A DNA stretch of 64,000 bases. It comes from Bartonella sp. WD12.1. Lineage in GTDB: Bacteria; Pseudomonadota; Alphaproteobacteria; Rhizobiales; Rhizobiaceae. A model generated the notes under the pieces. That model saw nothing but the letters and a program-made list of their open reading frames with translations. It did no database searches and was not told the DNA's origin. The position numbers and the translations under genes are program-made. The DNA lies in NCBI RefSeq assembly GCF_002022415.1, contig NZ_MUBG01000001.1:1150001-1214000 (forward strand). The letters run 5' to 3'. Shown here piece by piece: positions 32,052 to 41,291 of this stretch (within the stretch, counting starts at the first letter, position 1; the number at the start of each line of letters is the position of its first letter).

Positions 32052-33185
32052 TTAGAATTTATAGGCCACACCAACACGAAAATCATTAGTTTTGTAATCA
32101 AGCTCCAATTTCTCCTTAGCAAATTTCTGCTTACCAAAATCTGAGTAACGATATTCCGCACGCAAAACAACGTTATCGGCCATCGCAAAATCAATACCAC
32201 CGCCAAGGGTATAACCTACCATCATTTTTGTTTTATCTGATAAATCAAGAGAGCTTATTTTCTTACCCGCTACTTCAAATGACTGTGAAAAGATATCTTG
32301 AAGTTGCGCATAAGTAACACCACCAGCGATATAAGGCATAATACGATCAGCTACAAAACCTATACGCATTCGTGTAGCACCAGACCATTTTTGTCTTAAA
32401 GTATGACTATAAACTTCAATGGGTCTCTCTATTTCTGCCTCACTTGAAATCGTCTCTGCCCCACCACCATGAGATGATCTCCTTCCAAATGGTGATCCTC
32501 CTACAGTTTGTTTTGACCTTCTTGTACGCCCTCCTCCTTCCTCTCCCTGCCCATTCTGATCACGAACACTATCATAGACCTCATAGAGCATATTACTTCC
32601 TTCCCGTTGAAGAGGAACTTCATTTGTCGCTTGTTCTTGTAGAGGAACTATCTCCATATTTGGTATTTCGGGTCGTTGTAGAGAAGTCTCATTTACTTCT
32701 GACCGTCGTAGAGGAACCTCACTTACTTCTTGTCCTTGTAGATACACTACATCCATTTCTGGGATTTCACGCTCTCTTTTATCAATAACTTTTGTATCTT
32801 GTTTATTAGACCACACTATATCCGTGTCAACACCTAGAACAAAACTATTCCCGAGGCTAACATTGGCTCCCGCATAAAGACCTCCCATAAAACCAGAAAG
32901 TTGAGGCAATGCATCTTTCCCAACTGGTGCCCATTCTCTACTAGACCCTTGTTTAGCGTATAGACTCCGATCACTTTTACTCGAAAAACCACCAATCTGG
33001 CCTCCAAGATAAAAACCATCCCAAGAGAAAATAGGTGCAGCAACAACTGGTGAAACAACAGAACTCGCTTCAACAGGTGCAACAACTGGTCTTGACTCTC
33101 GAGGAATTCTAATATCTGCTGCTTGTGTCATAGAAGCTGTAAACAGGGTGAAAATAGACGTACTAACTAAATATTTCGTATTCAT
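32052..33185 (-). CDS. Hemin-binding-protein (Hbp)-family outer membrane porin with repeat insertion
   Basis: The start ATG at 33185 lies 5 bases after GGAGG (33191-33195). The 377-residue protein has a signal peptide ending MTQA/AD, the IFSWDGFYLGGQIGG strand typical of the Omp25/Hbp group, and C-terminal barrel strands ending DFRVGVAYKF. Bartonella Hbp proteins bind heme at the surface and are iron regulated. Residues about 131-258 form a polar, probably surface-exposed insertion with a 22-residue near-repeat (140-161 and 173-194) followed by a Gly/Arg/Ser-rich tract. The usual family length is clearly shorter. Heme binding is inferred. Confidence 0.85.
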   Translation of the reverse strand: MNTKYLVSTSIFTLFTASMTQAADIRIPRESRPVVAPVEASSVVSPVVAAPIFSWDGFYLGGQIGGFSSKSDRSLYAKQGSSREWAPVGKDALPQLSGFMGGLYAGANVSLGNSFVLGVDTDIVWSNKQDTKVIDKREREIPEMDVVYLQGQEVSEVPLRRSEVNETSLQRPEIPNMEIVPLQEQATNEVPLQREGSNMLYEVYDSVRDQNGQGEEGGGRTRRSKQTVGGSPFGRRSSHGGGAETISSEAEIERPIEVYSHTLRQKWSGATRMRIGFVADRIMPYIAGGVTYAQLQDIFSQSFEVAGKKISSLDLSDKTKMMVGYTLGGGIDFAMADNVVLRAEYRYSDFGKQKFAKEKLELDYKTNDFRVGVAYKF

Positions 33186-35004
33186 AAACACCTCCAGAGA
33201 TAACTTTTAAAACACATAATGGATATTATTCGCACATTTTTTCAAAAGAAGCTACAATAAAAATGATGCAATCATAAAAAAGTGAACTTTGTAGAATTAA
33301 AAAACAATTTGGTGTTTATTTTATTATCCGTGATAATGACCAGCCTATTAACAGCTCAATTCTATTTTGTGTGTTTTCCTTCATAAGTAGCAAAGTTTAT
33401 TCAAACCTAGAATAGTAAGCTTTCAATAACGAATCCAAAATCTTAGAGGATTTGGAATTTCCAAAATCTATTAGAATTGCCACAATTTAACAGTGTTTAG
33501 AATTTCATTTTGACGTTTTTATTAAGCCTTTTCCATTACCCTTATAATGTTAATTAGAATTTTATAGTCCTCTTCTTCAAAATTTTTATAATTCTGCACA
33601 ACAGGATATAGAAAACCAAAATAGGTCATCCATAAATCGGATAAAATTAATAACATTCTTCACTGTAATTTCCGTGGATTGACTCTTTTAAAGCACACTA
33701 ACTTTTTTATCATGATTTGTTGTAACAGAAATAATTTGACTGTTTTTTGTGCTATTTTATTAGGTTTTTAATCATAAAGATTGGACAATCTATAAAACCT
33801 TTTTTTGATTTTATCCTAATTGATTTTGGAGAGCGCTTTTATAAGCCTTATTATTTGCATATAAAGCAGTCACATTAATTTTTTATTGTATTCCAATATT
33901 TTCGTACTTCAGTACAAAACAACAGGTTATCGGACTATTTAAAAACTTATCATATTACGTTAGAGTGAGTATTGTTTTGCACTCTCTTTAACTTTATTAG
34001 ATATTCAAGTAGCTTATCATTATTTCAAAATTAAATCGTCAATATATAAAGCTATATGAAGTGTTATTTGGCAATTCATTCTCTTTCAATAAAAACAAAC
34101 AAGTTTTTCTGCCTTTCTTATTATTTTTTATTATAAAAAGCTTTTTGCCACATCTCTCAACAGTGAGGGTATAATCCTTAAAAAGGTATCTCTTTAAAGT
34201 TATAGGAAACTCAAACCAGCGCGCCAGTGTTTTATGATTAGAATAGTAACAGCAACTTTGATTTATCCTATCAATGCAATTTAAAAACAATTCGTACAAG
34301 GAGCAAAAATACAATTTCATGAACCACGATTGTAGTCCACATACTAATCAACACCAAGGTTAAGCGCATTTTTTTGTAAAACTAAACAAAGCATAAACAC
34401 AAATTTTAATGCAACCCCTTCTTATATGAAAGATTATTCTTAAGTGTTCTTACCTAATTTTCGTAAAAATAAAGAGTTCATAAAATATATTAATGATAGC
34501 AATAAATATGTCACAAGATCAAAATCAGCTCAAACATGCTTAGCTTTCAGCGTATTAAGGCGATCATTGGTAATTGGATATTTAAAAGGTACTTTTTGCA
34601 CCATACTCAAATAGAACCAGTCAAAGTAGAGCAAAAAGAGATACTGGCTTTCACATCAAAGAAAAATGCAGAGCAAATGAAAACTTTAGGTAAAATTATA
34701 CAAGCCGTAATGAACCGTAACAAGTAGATTAAAGAAGAATGGGGGGGGAGGTGACGTTGATAAGGTGGGTTAAAAGTATCAATTAAAGAAAAAATCTATA
34801 TATTACAATATGCTAAAAATAAAAAATGGTGCCGCATGCCAGCGAATCAGTCCTTAGCAAGTAGAATCCAATCACATAAAAACGCACAAAGACGTGTTGC
34901 TGTATATAGCTTTTTATGATTCAGTAAGAAAATTAATGATTAAAGGAAGAATCTGATATCAAAAATTAAAGGTGGTCGAAAAGGTGGTCGAAAAGGAGGG
35001 GTAA
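33186..35004. other. Long gene-poor region upstream of the Hbp-like gene and integrase
   Basis: About 1.8 kb. Small open frames at 34039-34320 (minus, 93 residues) and 34536-34727 (plus, 63 residues) exist, but neither has a clear ribosome site or recognised family. I could not find a tRNA that would serve as an integration site. A 12-base tandem repeat (GGTGGTCGAAAA twice, 34971-34994) lies directly before the integrase ribosome-binding site. Confidence 0.5.
34536..34727 (+). CDS. Small hypothetical protein (63 residues), uncertain
   Basis: The open frame encodes a basic 63-residue protein with an N-terminal hydrophobic stretch (IIGNWIFKRYFLH) and a lysine-rich C-terminal helix. There is no good Shine-Dalgarno and no family that I recognise. 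It lies between the Hbp-like gene and the integrase. It may be a chance frame in AT-rich DNA. Confidence 0.25.
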   Translation: MLSFQRIKAIIGNWIFKRYFLHHTQIEPVKVEQKEILAFTSKKNAEQMKTLGKIIQAVMNRNK

Positions 35005-36162
35005 ATGAGGGCGATTCATAGGTTATCAGCATCGTTTGTAAAGACGTCTCCTCAGGGTAAACATTGTGATGGAGCAGGCTTGTGGTTAAATGTTCGAAAA
35101 GACAATACACGCACTTGGTTTTTTCGTTATACATACCGCAATAAACGCCGTGAAATGGAGTTTGGTCCTGTTACAAAAACTTCTTTAAAGGAAGCACGCG
35201 AACTTGCTAAACATTATAGCGATATTCTTAAAAGTGGCAACGATCCTATTGTGTTTCGAGAACAAAGCATTTTAAGGCAGCAAAGCAATGTTTTTCAAGA
35301 AATTGCTCAAGAGGCTTTTGAAAGTAAAAAAGCTGAATTAAAAAATGAAGGCAAAAATGGTCGTTGGTTTTCTCCACTAGAGTTACACGTTATTCTACAT
35401 ATAGGTAATCTTCCTATAGAAAAATTAACAGCGAATATTATTCGTAATGTTCTTGCTCCACTTTGGCATAAAAAAGGAGATACAGCGCAAAAAGCACTGA
35501 ACCGTATCAATATTTGCTTAAAATATGCCGCCGCTCTTGGCTTGGATGTTGATTTACAAGCTTGTATGAAAGCACGCATCCTTTTAGGAAAATCACGTGC
35601 TATATCAACAAATATTCCCGCTATGCCATGGCGGGAAGTTCCAGCTTTTTATCAATCCTTAAATAATGACCTCCTTTCAAATTTAGCACTGAAATTGCTA
35701 ATTTTGACTGGAGTACGGTCATATCCCTTGCGATATTTACGTCTTGAGCAAATTGATAAAAATATATGGACGATACCAAAAGAAAATATGAAGGGTATTG
35801 TAGGAAAAGTTTCAGACTTTCGCGTACCGCTAAGTAATGAAGCTTTGAGAGTCATTGAAAAAGCTCTTTCTTTTGAAAAAAATGGTTTCTTATTTTCTGG
35901 TCTTAAAGGCACCCCAATTTCTGATGCAAGCATGGCAAAACATATGAAATTTTGTGGTTTAAAGTATCGTCCTCATGGTTTCCGCTCAAGCTTACGGGAT
36001 TGGATAGCAGAAACAACATCAACACCATTTGAGATTGCAGAAACGGTTCTTGCTCATTCAGTTGGTAGTTCAGTGACAAAAGCTTACATGCGAACAGATT
36101 TTTTAGAACAACGACATGCTCTCTTAGAACAGTGGGCTACATTTATATCAGGAACGACTTGA
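35005..36162 (+). CDS. Prophage tyrosine integrase (P4/DUF4102 type)
   Basis: The 385-residue recombinase has an N-terminal arm-binding DUF4102-like domain (HCDGAGLWLNVRKDNTRTWF), a SAM-like core-binding domain, and a catalytic domain with the Arg in LILTGVRSYPLRYL, the HGFRSSLRDW box (His and Arg) and the nucleophile tyrosine in VTKAYMRTDFLEQR. AGGAGGGG precedes the ATG. It catalyses prophage integration and excision. The antirepressor modules follow on the same strand. The attachment sites were not identified. Confidence 0.92.
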   Translation: MRAIHRLSASFVKTSPQGKHCDGAGLWLNVRKDNTRTWFFRYTYRNKRREMEFGPVTKTSLKEARELAKHYSDILKSGNDPIVFREQSILRQQSNVFQEIAQEAFESKKAELKNEGKNGRWFSPLELHVILHIGNLPIEKLTANIIRNVLAPLWHKKGDTAQKALNRINICLKYAAALGLDVDLQACMKARILLGKSRAISTNIPAMPWREVPAFYQSLNNDLLSNLALKLLILTGVRSYPLRYLRLEQIDKNIWTIPKENMKGIVGKVSDFRVPLSNEALRVIEKALSFEKNGFLFSGLKGTPISDASMAKHMKFCGLKYRPHGFRSSLRDWIAETTSTPFEIAETVLAHSVGSSVTKAYMRTDFLEQRHALLEQWATFISGTT

Positions 36163-36195
36163 CACAATTAAGAGAATACGTTTATACACGGGCCA

Positions 36196-36380
36196 GGTGC
36201 TTAAGAAACACTGAATCGATAGCGGATTGGTTACCGAAATAATCAGTTCTCCGCGTTTTAAAGACTTTGACTCATTGTATGCGTGTAGCGTATAGTGACC
36301 TCGTCGGGTGTAGTTATGCGATACAATACTCTTTATGGGGAAAGCATAACGACGGACTATCGACCGTGTTTCTTAACACC
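36196..36380 (+). ncRNA. C4-like antisense leader RNA, copy 1
   Basis: Strand A (36196-36222, with TTAAGAAACAC and TCGATAG) is complementary to strand B (36357-36380, CTATCGA then GTGTTTCTTAACACC), giving a long two-part helix that encloses about 135 bases of hairpins, including TTATG/CATAA around 36333-36349. Strand B is also complementary to strand C (36402-36424) next to the antirepressor ribosome site. This arrangement, upstream of ant on the same strand, is how C4 antisense RNAs of P1-like phages work. It is longer than classical C4, so it may be a distinct relative. Confidence 0.6.
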
Positions 36381-36401
36381 CGGCGCTCTTTTTTGAGTGT
36401 C

Positions 36402-36424
36402 ATTAAGAAACCTTTAATCGATAG
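36402..36424 (+). promoter_or_regulatory. Antisense target overlapping the antirepressor ribosome site, copy 1
   Basis: This strand repeats the two key words of strand A (TTAAGAAAC and TCGATAG) and runs into AGGAG, 5 bases upstream of that ribosome site's spacing to the ATG at 36434. Pairing with 36357-36380 would cover or approach the Shine-Dalgarno. Confidence 0.6.
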
Positions 36425-36433
36425 GAGTTCATC

Positions 36434-36712
36434 ATGAACAATCTTATAGAGATTAAAAAACAAGTGATTGATCAGGAAACTGTTCAGATGGTCAACGCAC
36501 GTGAGTTGCATGTGTTTTTGGAAGTTGGTAAAAAGTTTGCAGATTGGATTTACTGAACGTATTAATCAATATGAATTCATTGAAAACCAGGATTATATAG
36601 TTTTCCCCAATTTTGGGGAAAACCTCCAAAGTAGCTGTTCTTCTAAGGATTATGCTCTCACCTTAAGTGTAGCAAAAGAGCTATCTATGGTTAAGAATAA
36701 TAAAAAAGTAGT
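36434..36712 (+). pseudogene. Frameshifted, truncated phage antirepressor
   Basis: It begins exactly like the intact antirepressor at 37002 (MNNLIEIKKQVIDQETVQ, then VNARELHVFLEVGKKFADWI) but an extra T near 36549-36552 shifts the frame to TAC TGA. In the next frame homology resumes (TERINQYEFIENQDYIVFPN) and continues to AKELSMVKNNKK, after which the sequence runs into the second leader copy. The protein can no longer be made in full. It belongs to the AntA/AntB-type family that inactivates phage repressors. Confidence 0.85.
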
Positions 36713-36763
36713 AGTGAATTTTTCGTTTGACAACATAGTAAGAATACGTCTATACGCAAATCA

Positions 36764-36950
36764 GGTGCCTAACAAACACCTTAAGCAAACAGCGGATAGA
36801 TTGCCGACACAATCTTTTTTCTGCACATTAAAGACTTTGACTCGTTGTATGCGTGTGGCGTATAGTGATCCTGTCGGGTGTGGTTATGCGATACAATACC
36901 CTTTATGGGGAAAGCATAACGACGGACTGTTTGCCGTGTTTGTTAGCACC
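36764..36950 (+). ncRNA. C4-like antisense leader RNA, copy 2
   Basis: Strand A (36764-36792, TAACAAACAC and CAAACAG) pairs with strand B (36927-36950, CTGTTTG then GTGTTTGTTAGCACC). The inner hairpins and the string TTTATGGGGAAAGCATAACG are shared with copy 1. Where copy 1 has an A-A-G/C-T-T pairing, copy 2 has A-A-C/G-T-T, and TCGATAG is replaced by CAAACAG on all three strands, so pairing is kept while sequence changes. The intact antirepressor follows. Confidence 0.62.
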
Positions 36951-36969
36951 CGGCGCCCTTTTGGGTGTC

Positions 36970-36992
36970 ATTAACAAACCTTTAACAAACAG
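36970..36992 (+). promoter_or_regulatory. Antisense target overlapping the antirepressor ribosome site, copy 2
   Basis: It carries TTAACAAAC and CAAACAG and ends in the AGGAG that serves the ATG at 37002. It is complementary to strand B of copy 2 but mismatched with strand B of copy 1. Confidence 0.62.
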
Positions 36993-37001
36993 GAGTTCAT
37001 C

Positions 37002-37517
37002 ATGAACAATCTTATAGAGATAAAAAAACAAGTGATTGATCAGGAAACTGTTCAGACAGTAAATGCACGCGACTTACATACTTTTTTAGAAGTAGGAAAA
37101 GATTTTTCTACTTGGATTACAAACCGCATTAATCAATATCAATTTGAAGAAAACAGGGACTTTATAGTTTTTCCCAATTTGAGGAAAAACCCTCAAGGTG
37201 GTCGCCCTTTTAAGGATTATGTTCTCACCTTAGACATGGCGAAAGAGTTATCCATGGTTGAACGTAATGATAAAGGACGTCAAGCCCGTCGATATTTTAT
37301 TGAATATGAAAAAAAATTAAACGGTCAATCACAATTTGATCGTGAACTGTTTTCTCGTGATTTATTTAAATCGCCCTCAGGTATTGGCAAAGTTTTAGGA
37401 GTAATTGCAAAACGCCTGTCAGATGTAAATGATCTTGAAGATGAGCTTGAACATTACAAATCAGTTACAACAGAAGCCAAGCGTGTTTTAGAAAGCCCTG
37501 TTGCAAAGGCTGCCTAA
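37002..37517 (+). CDS. Phage antirepressor (AntA/AntB family)
   Basis: The 171-residue protein starts MNNLIEIKKQVIDQETVQTV and has the AntA-type DNA-binding-like domain: VNARDLHTFLEVGKDFSTWI, FEENRDFIVFPN, then LTLDMAKELSMVERNDKGRQARRYFIEYEKKL, followed by a short helical tail. Such proteins counteract the prophage repressor. The start is fixed by AGGAG 6 bases upstream and by the paralogous decayed copy at 36434. Expression is probably controlled by the C4-like leader. A 9-bp hairpin follows at 37538-37563. Confidence 0.88.
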   Translation: MNNLIEIKKQVIDQETVQTVNARDLHTFLEVGKDFSTWITNRINQYQFEENRDFIVFPNLRKNPQGGRPFKDYVLTLDMAKELSMVERNDKGRQARRYFIEYEKKLNGQSQFDRELFSRDLFKSPSGIGKVLGVIAKRLSDVNDLEDELEHYKSVTTEAKRVLESPVAKAA

Positions 37518-37537
37518 TTTAAAGGAATATAACCATA

Positions 37538-37563
37538 CCTTTCCCCTGTAAAATGGGGAGAGG
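37538..37563 (+). terminator. Hairpin downstream of the antirepressor
   Basis: CCTTTCCCC pairs with GGGGAGAGG around an 8-base loop. No T-run follows, so termination is uncertain; it could instead be an mRNA-stabilising or processing hairpin between the antirepressor and hisS. Confidence 0.4.
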
Positions 37564-37622
37564 TTAAGTCTTATATTTGTATTGCAGAGCAATTTACCTA
37601 CATTGCTGAATAGAGAAATATC

Positions 37623-39077
37623 ATGTCCATGAAACAAAAGAAAACTAAAGCGCGTTTACCACGTGGGTTTGTTGATTGCACGGGTGTAGAGTTACAAGCA
37701 CTTGAAGCAATGACGGCTCAAATACGTGAAGTTTATGAGCTTTACGGTTTTGAAGCACTTGAAACACCGATTTTTGAATATACAGATGCACTTGGAAAGT
37801 TTTTACCTGACGTAGATCGCCCGAATGCAGGCGTTTTTTCTTTACAAGATGATGATGAACAGTGGATGTCTTTGCGCTATGACCTTACAGCGCCTCTTGC
37901 TCGTTATGTTGCGGAGAATTTTGAAGTCTTACCAAAACCTTATCGTAGTTACCGTTTAGGACATGTTTTTCGTAATGAAAAATCAGGGCCAGGACGCTTT
38001 CGTCAGTTTATGCAGTTAGATGCTGATATTGTGGGAGCACCAACAGTGGCTGCTGATGCAGAAGTCTGTATGATGGCAGCGGATAGTTTAGAAAAATTAG
38101 AGTTTAAGTGTGATGAATATGTCATTCGTCTGAGTAATCGGAAAATTTTAGATGGTGTTTTGGAAAATATTGGTTTGGGGGAAGATGAACAGTCAGACAA
38201 ACGCTTAATTGTTTTCAGAGCTATAGATAAACTCGATCGACTTGGTCTTGAAGGTGTACGTTTGCTTGTAGGAGATGGCCGTTTGGATGAAAGCGGTGAT
38301 TTTACGAAAGGAGCGGGACTGACTAATGACCAGATTGAGTGTATTCTTAGTTTGTTGCGTGCGAGAGACGAAACTGCAGAGGAAACGATTAATAATCTCA
38401 AAAACATAGTTGACCGTAATGTTTGTGGACTTGAAGGAATTCGTGAACTTGAAGAAATGCAAGAAGTTTTTGACGCTAATGGTTATAAGGATTGCATGAG
38501 AATTGATCCATCAGTTGTGCGAGGGTTAGACTATTACACAGGGCCTGTTTTTGAAGCTGAATTGCGTAATAAGCTTACCTTTGGATCTATTGGTGGGGGT
38601 GGGCGTTATGATGGTCTGATTGCACGCTTTCGCAATGACAATGTCCCCGCGACAGGTTTTTCAATTGGTGTGTCACGTTTAATGACGGCTTTGCAAAGCT
38701 ACGAAACATTGCGTGTGAGAGAGAAGACAGGTCCGGTTGTTGTGTTGATGATGGATCAAGAGACAGACAGTGTTTTGCGTTATCAGAACATGGTGAAGCA
38801 ATTGCGCAATGCGGGTATTTGTTCTGAAGTATATTTAGGAACGTCGGGTATTAAAGCACAAATGAAATATGCAGATCGACGCCGTGCACCTTGTGTGGTG
38901 ATTCAAGGGTCACAAGAGCGCGATCGTGGAGAGGTCCAGATTAAAGATTTGGTAGAAGGTATGCGTTTAGCCAATGAAATTAAAGATAATCAAACATGGC
39001 GTGAAAGTCGCCCAGCACAAATAACCGTTAAAGAAAATCAATTAATTCAAGCAGTGAAGGATATTTTGAAAAAATAA
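37623..39077 (+). CDS. hisS: Histidyl-tRNA synthetase
   Basis: The 484-residue class II synthetase has motif 1 near [10 protein letters not shown], motif 2 ([20 protein letters not shown]), the histidine A region ([14 protein letters not shown]), motif 3 ([22 protein letters not shown]) and a C-terminal anticodon-binding domain. It charges tRNA-His. Full length and intact catalytic motifs indicate the chromosomal housekeeping gene, sitting between antirepressor modules and the prophage structural genes. Confidence 0.94.
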   Translation: MSMKQKKTKARLPRGFVDCTGVELQALEAMTAQIREVYELYGFEALETPIFEYTDALGKFLPDVDRPNAGVFSLQDDDEQWMSLRYDLTAPLARYVAENFEVLPKPYRSYRLGHVFRNEKSGPGRFRQFMQLDADIVGAPTVAADAEVCMMAADSLEKLEFKCDEYVIRLSNRKILDGVLENIGLGEDEQSDKRLIVFRAIDKLDRLGLEGVRLLVGDGRLDESGDFTKGAGLTNDQIECILSLLRARDETAEETINNLKNIVDRNVCGLEGIRELEEMQEVFDANGYKDCMRIDPSVVRGLDYYTGPVFEAELRNKLTFGSIGGGGRYDGLIARFRNDNVPATGFSIGVSRLMTALQSYETLRVREKTGPVVVLMMDQETDSVLRYQNMVKQLRNAGICSEVYLGTSGIKAQMKYADRRRAPCVVIQGSQERDRGEVQIKDLVEGMRLANEIKDNQTWRESRPAQITVKENQLIQAVKDILKK

Positions 39078-39095
39078 AAACAGCACATTCATTTA

Positions 39096-40004
39096 TCAAA
39101 TATGTTTTATTTGATAATTCCACTGAGGTAATTTTGAGAGAGCAAGTGCAATTTGCCCCCTATGACACATGGATACATTTTCTTCAAAACAAGTAATTGC
39201 AATGCGTTTTCTGTCTAAGAACAGCTGATATAATTTATCTATTGCAAGATGATTATCTTTAAGGGTTGTATTGTTATAATCTTGAAAAAGACGCTCATAA
39301 TCTTTTTGCGTTTTCAACTCTTGACGCTTTTCAGAAATAATACCCAACTCTGGAATATGCCTATATTCAATACCCAATGCATTTACGATTTGAGATAATT
39401 GTGTTTTAGAAAACCCATATTTGCGACTTAGCGGGTTTTTGCGAACGTCACACAAAGTTTTGATATTATTTTTGATAAGACGATTAAGATAATTTTCAAA
39501 AGACTGTCCTTCATATCCAATGGTGAAGAAACAAAAAGTCTCATTCTTTGATTGAAATGTATCAATTGTTTCTAAATCTTTTTTCTCCATAAGGTTATTT
39601 GCTATACAACTGTTGATGGCAAAATATGGATAGTTTTTGTAGACATACCGAATAAGTTCATCACCTTTGAGATTGCAAAATTTTTCAACAAATGAAGAAA
39701 TTTTCTTTTGTGTAGCAAATTCAATATCAGAACTATAATCACTCTTCATTGATGTAAGCTGCCAATCATTTTCGTTTGTAAGCATACCTAATTTTATAAG
39801 CTTGTGTTTGTCCGCATAAGATTGAAAAGAGAAACATCCATATTTGTAAGGCACAAACTCATAACTTTGTTTTTCTTCCCATTGCGTAAATAAAAATAAG
39901 TACTTTTGAAAATCTATACTTGAAAGGCGTCCTCCAAATGCTTGAAGTAAAGCTAACAATAGTTTTTGCCGTTTGAATAGAGTCTTGCCTTTTATTGTTT
40001 TCAT
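39096..40004 (-). CDS. DUF488-domain protein with N-terminal helical domain
   Basis: The C-terminal half (about residues 155-302) is DUF488: FFTIGYEGQSFENYL, LCDVRKNPLSRKYGFSK and ITCFEENVSMCHRG, whose conserved Arg and Cys look like a possible catalytic or metal site. The N-terminal ~150 residues (SSIDFQKYLFLFTQWEEK) resemble the helical domain often fused to DUF488 in mobile islands. Function is unknown. It is convergent with hisS, with an AT-rich 10-bp hairpin (39093-39117) at the junction. Its neighbours suggest mobile-element cargo. Confidence 0.7.
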   Translation of the reverse strand: MKTIKGKTLFKRQKLLLALLQAFGGRLSSIDFQKYLFLFTQWEEKQSYEFVPYKYGCFSFQSYADKHKLIKLGMLTNENDWQLTSMKSDYSSDIEFATQKKISSFVEKFCNLKGDELIRYVYKNYPYFAINSCIANNLMEKKDLETIDTFQSKNETFCFFTIGYEGQSFENYLNRLIKNNIKTLCDVRKNPLSRKYGFSKTQLSQIVNALGIEYRHIPELGIISEKRQELKTQKDYERLFQDYNNTTLKDNHLAIDKLYQLFLDRKRIAITCFEENVSMCHRGQIALALSKLPQWNYQIKHI

Positions 40005-40276
40005 AGTGTTATTTCTGTGTCTGATTGACGTAGATAAATTTGAAAAAATTGCTCAAATTTCAACAAATGCGCTGGTCTATAATTTGCTTAGAACCAACCC
40101 AATGAAATTATATCACAAAACAGCATTTATGCACTGATAAATCAACAATAAAATGTTTATTTTCAGTTATTTATGTCATTTTTTCTTTGGAAAAATGTAC
40201 TATATATGCTATAGTAAAAGTAGCTTTTCATATCCGTATTTCGTTTCAATTATTTTCCTTAGAAAAGATATCAAAC

Positions 40277-40726
40277 ATGCTTAATAAAGTAACTTTAATT
40301 GGCTATCTGGGTGCTGATCCAGAAAGCAGAACAATGCCATCTGGAGTAGAAGTGGCGAATTTTCGTATAGGCACTTCTCAAAGATATATAGATAAAACAA
40401 CAGGTGAAAAAGTAGAGAAAACAGAATGGCATTCTGTTGTGATTTTTAATCCACATCTTGCAAAGGTTGCGCTTCAGTATCTGGGCAAAGGTTCCAAGGT
40501 TTATATTGAAGGTCAATTACAGACGCGTAAATGGCAAGATAAAAGTGGGCAAACACACTACACAACAGAAATTGTCTTGCCGCAATATAGGGGTGAATTA
40601 AAGATCCTTGATAGTGCTCAAAAGTCTGATTCTGACATGGCTACTCAAGAGCAAGCGGTGGCATGGGAGAATAGTAGGCAGGAGCAATATTTAGAAACGA
40701 CTTTGAATGACAGAATCCCGTTTTAA
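40277..40726 (+). CDS. ssb: Single-stranded DNA-binding protein
   Basis: The ATG at 40277 gives the normal family start [16 protein letters not shown]; the frame is open 90 bases further upstream but that extension is not family-like. The 149-residue OB-fold protein contains [38 protein letters not shown] and ends in a short acidic tail (NDRIPF), as in SSB where the tip binds partner proteins. It is probably the prophage copy, since it leads the phage block and is shorter than housekeeping SSB. Confidence 0.9.
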   Translation: MLNKVTLIGYLGADPESRTMPSGVEVANFRIGTSQRYIDKTTGEKVEKTEWHSVVIFNPHLAKVALQYLGKGSKVYIEGQLQTRKWQDKSGQTHYTTEIVLPQYRGELKILDSAQKSDSDMATQEQAVAWENSRQEQYLETTLNDRIPF

Positions 40727-40742
40727 TCAGGAAAATTAATTT

Positions 40743-41291
40743 ATGAAGAAACGCAAAAAAAGGGGAAGACCTAGAATAGAAGGTCAAATAAGAGAACCCA
40801 ATGGACGTATTTCACGTGCAAAAAAGCCTCGTGAGCCTGTTGATCAATTAACTCTTGAAATGCGTGCAAAACGTTATGGGGTGAGTATTCAAGATGCGAA
40901 AAACCCACTTATGGGTACTTATGTAGGGCGGTTATATTTATTGGAAAAAAAGATTAATCAAGATCAGTATGATGCGTCACAGCAATATATTCAAGTGCTA
41001 AACAATTATCGGTGTGCGAAACAATTGCCGGGTGCGGTTTATGATGGAATCACTACTAATCACGATCAAGAAAGTCTTGAAAAATGGATTGAAGTAGCAA
41101 CTGATCGCTATAAAGCGATGCAAGAGGTTATCAGAGAAACACAGAGACTGCATCGTCGGTACAATCTTCATGCTGCATTAGAGCATCTGGTTATTGAAGA
41201 TCAACAACTGCCACATCTTGTCAACTCTTTACGCATGGCTCTGAATGCTCTTCAGAAATACTGCCCGGAAAAAAAACCTTGTAAACTTTAA
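40743..41291 (+). CDS. Phage-associated hypothetical protein
   Basis: The 182-residue protein has a very basic N-terminus (KKRKKRGRPRIEGQ, an AT-hook-like GRPR motif) and a helical remainder with LEHLVIEDQQLPHL. It follows ssb by 16 bases, so it is probably co-transcribed. I do not recognise the family beyond its phage context; DNA binding is an inference from the basic segment. Confidence 0.65.
   Translation: MKKRKKRGRPRIEGQIREPNGRISRAKKPREPVDQLTLEMRAKRYGVSIQDAKNPLMGTYVGRLYLLEKKINQDQYDASQQYIQVLNNYRCAKQLPGAVYDGITTNHDQESLEKWIEVATDRYKAMQEVIRETQRLHRRYNLHAALEHLVIEDQQLPHLVNSLRMALNALQKYCPEKKPCKL

Noticed and set aside
34039-34320. 93-residue minus-strand frame upstream of the integrase
   Set aside because: Low-complexity AT-rich coding with no recognisable domain and no ribosome site. 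It could be a relic but I cannot support it.
33186-35004. tRNA gene as the integration site of the integrase
   Set aside because: No cloverleaf could be read in the flanking region; the attachment site remains unidentified.
36468-36974. 168-residue open frame across the first antirepressor and second leader
   Set aside because: It is the shifted frame of the broken antirepressor followed by leader RNA sequence, so I list the parts as a pseudogene and an RNA.
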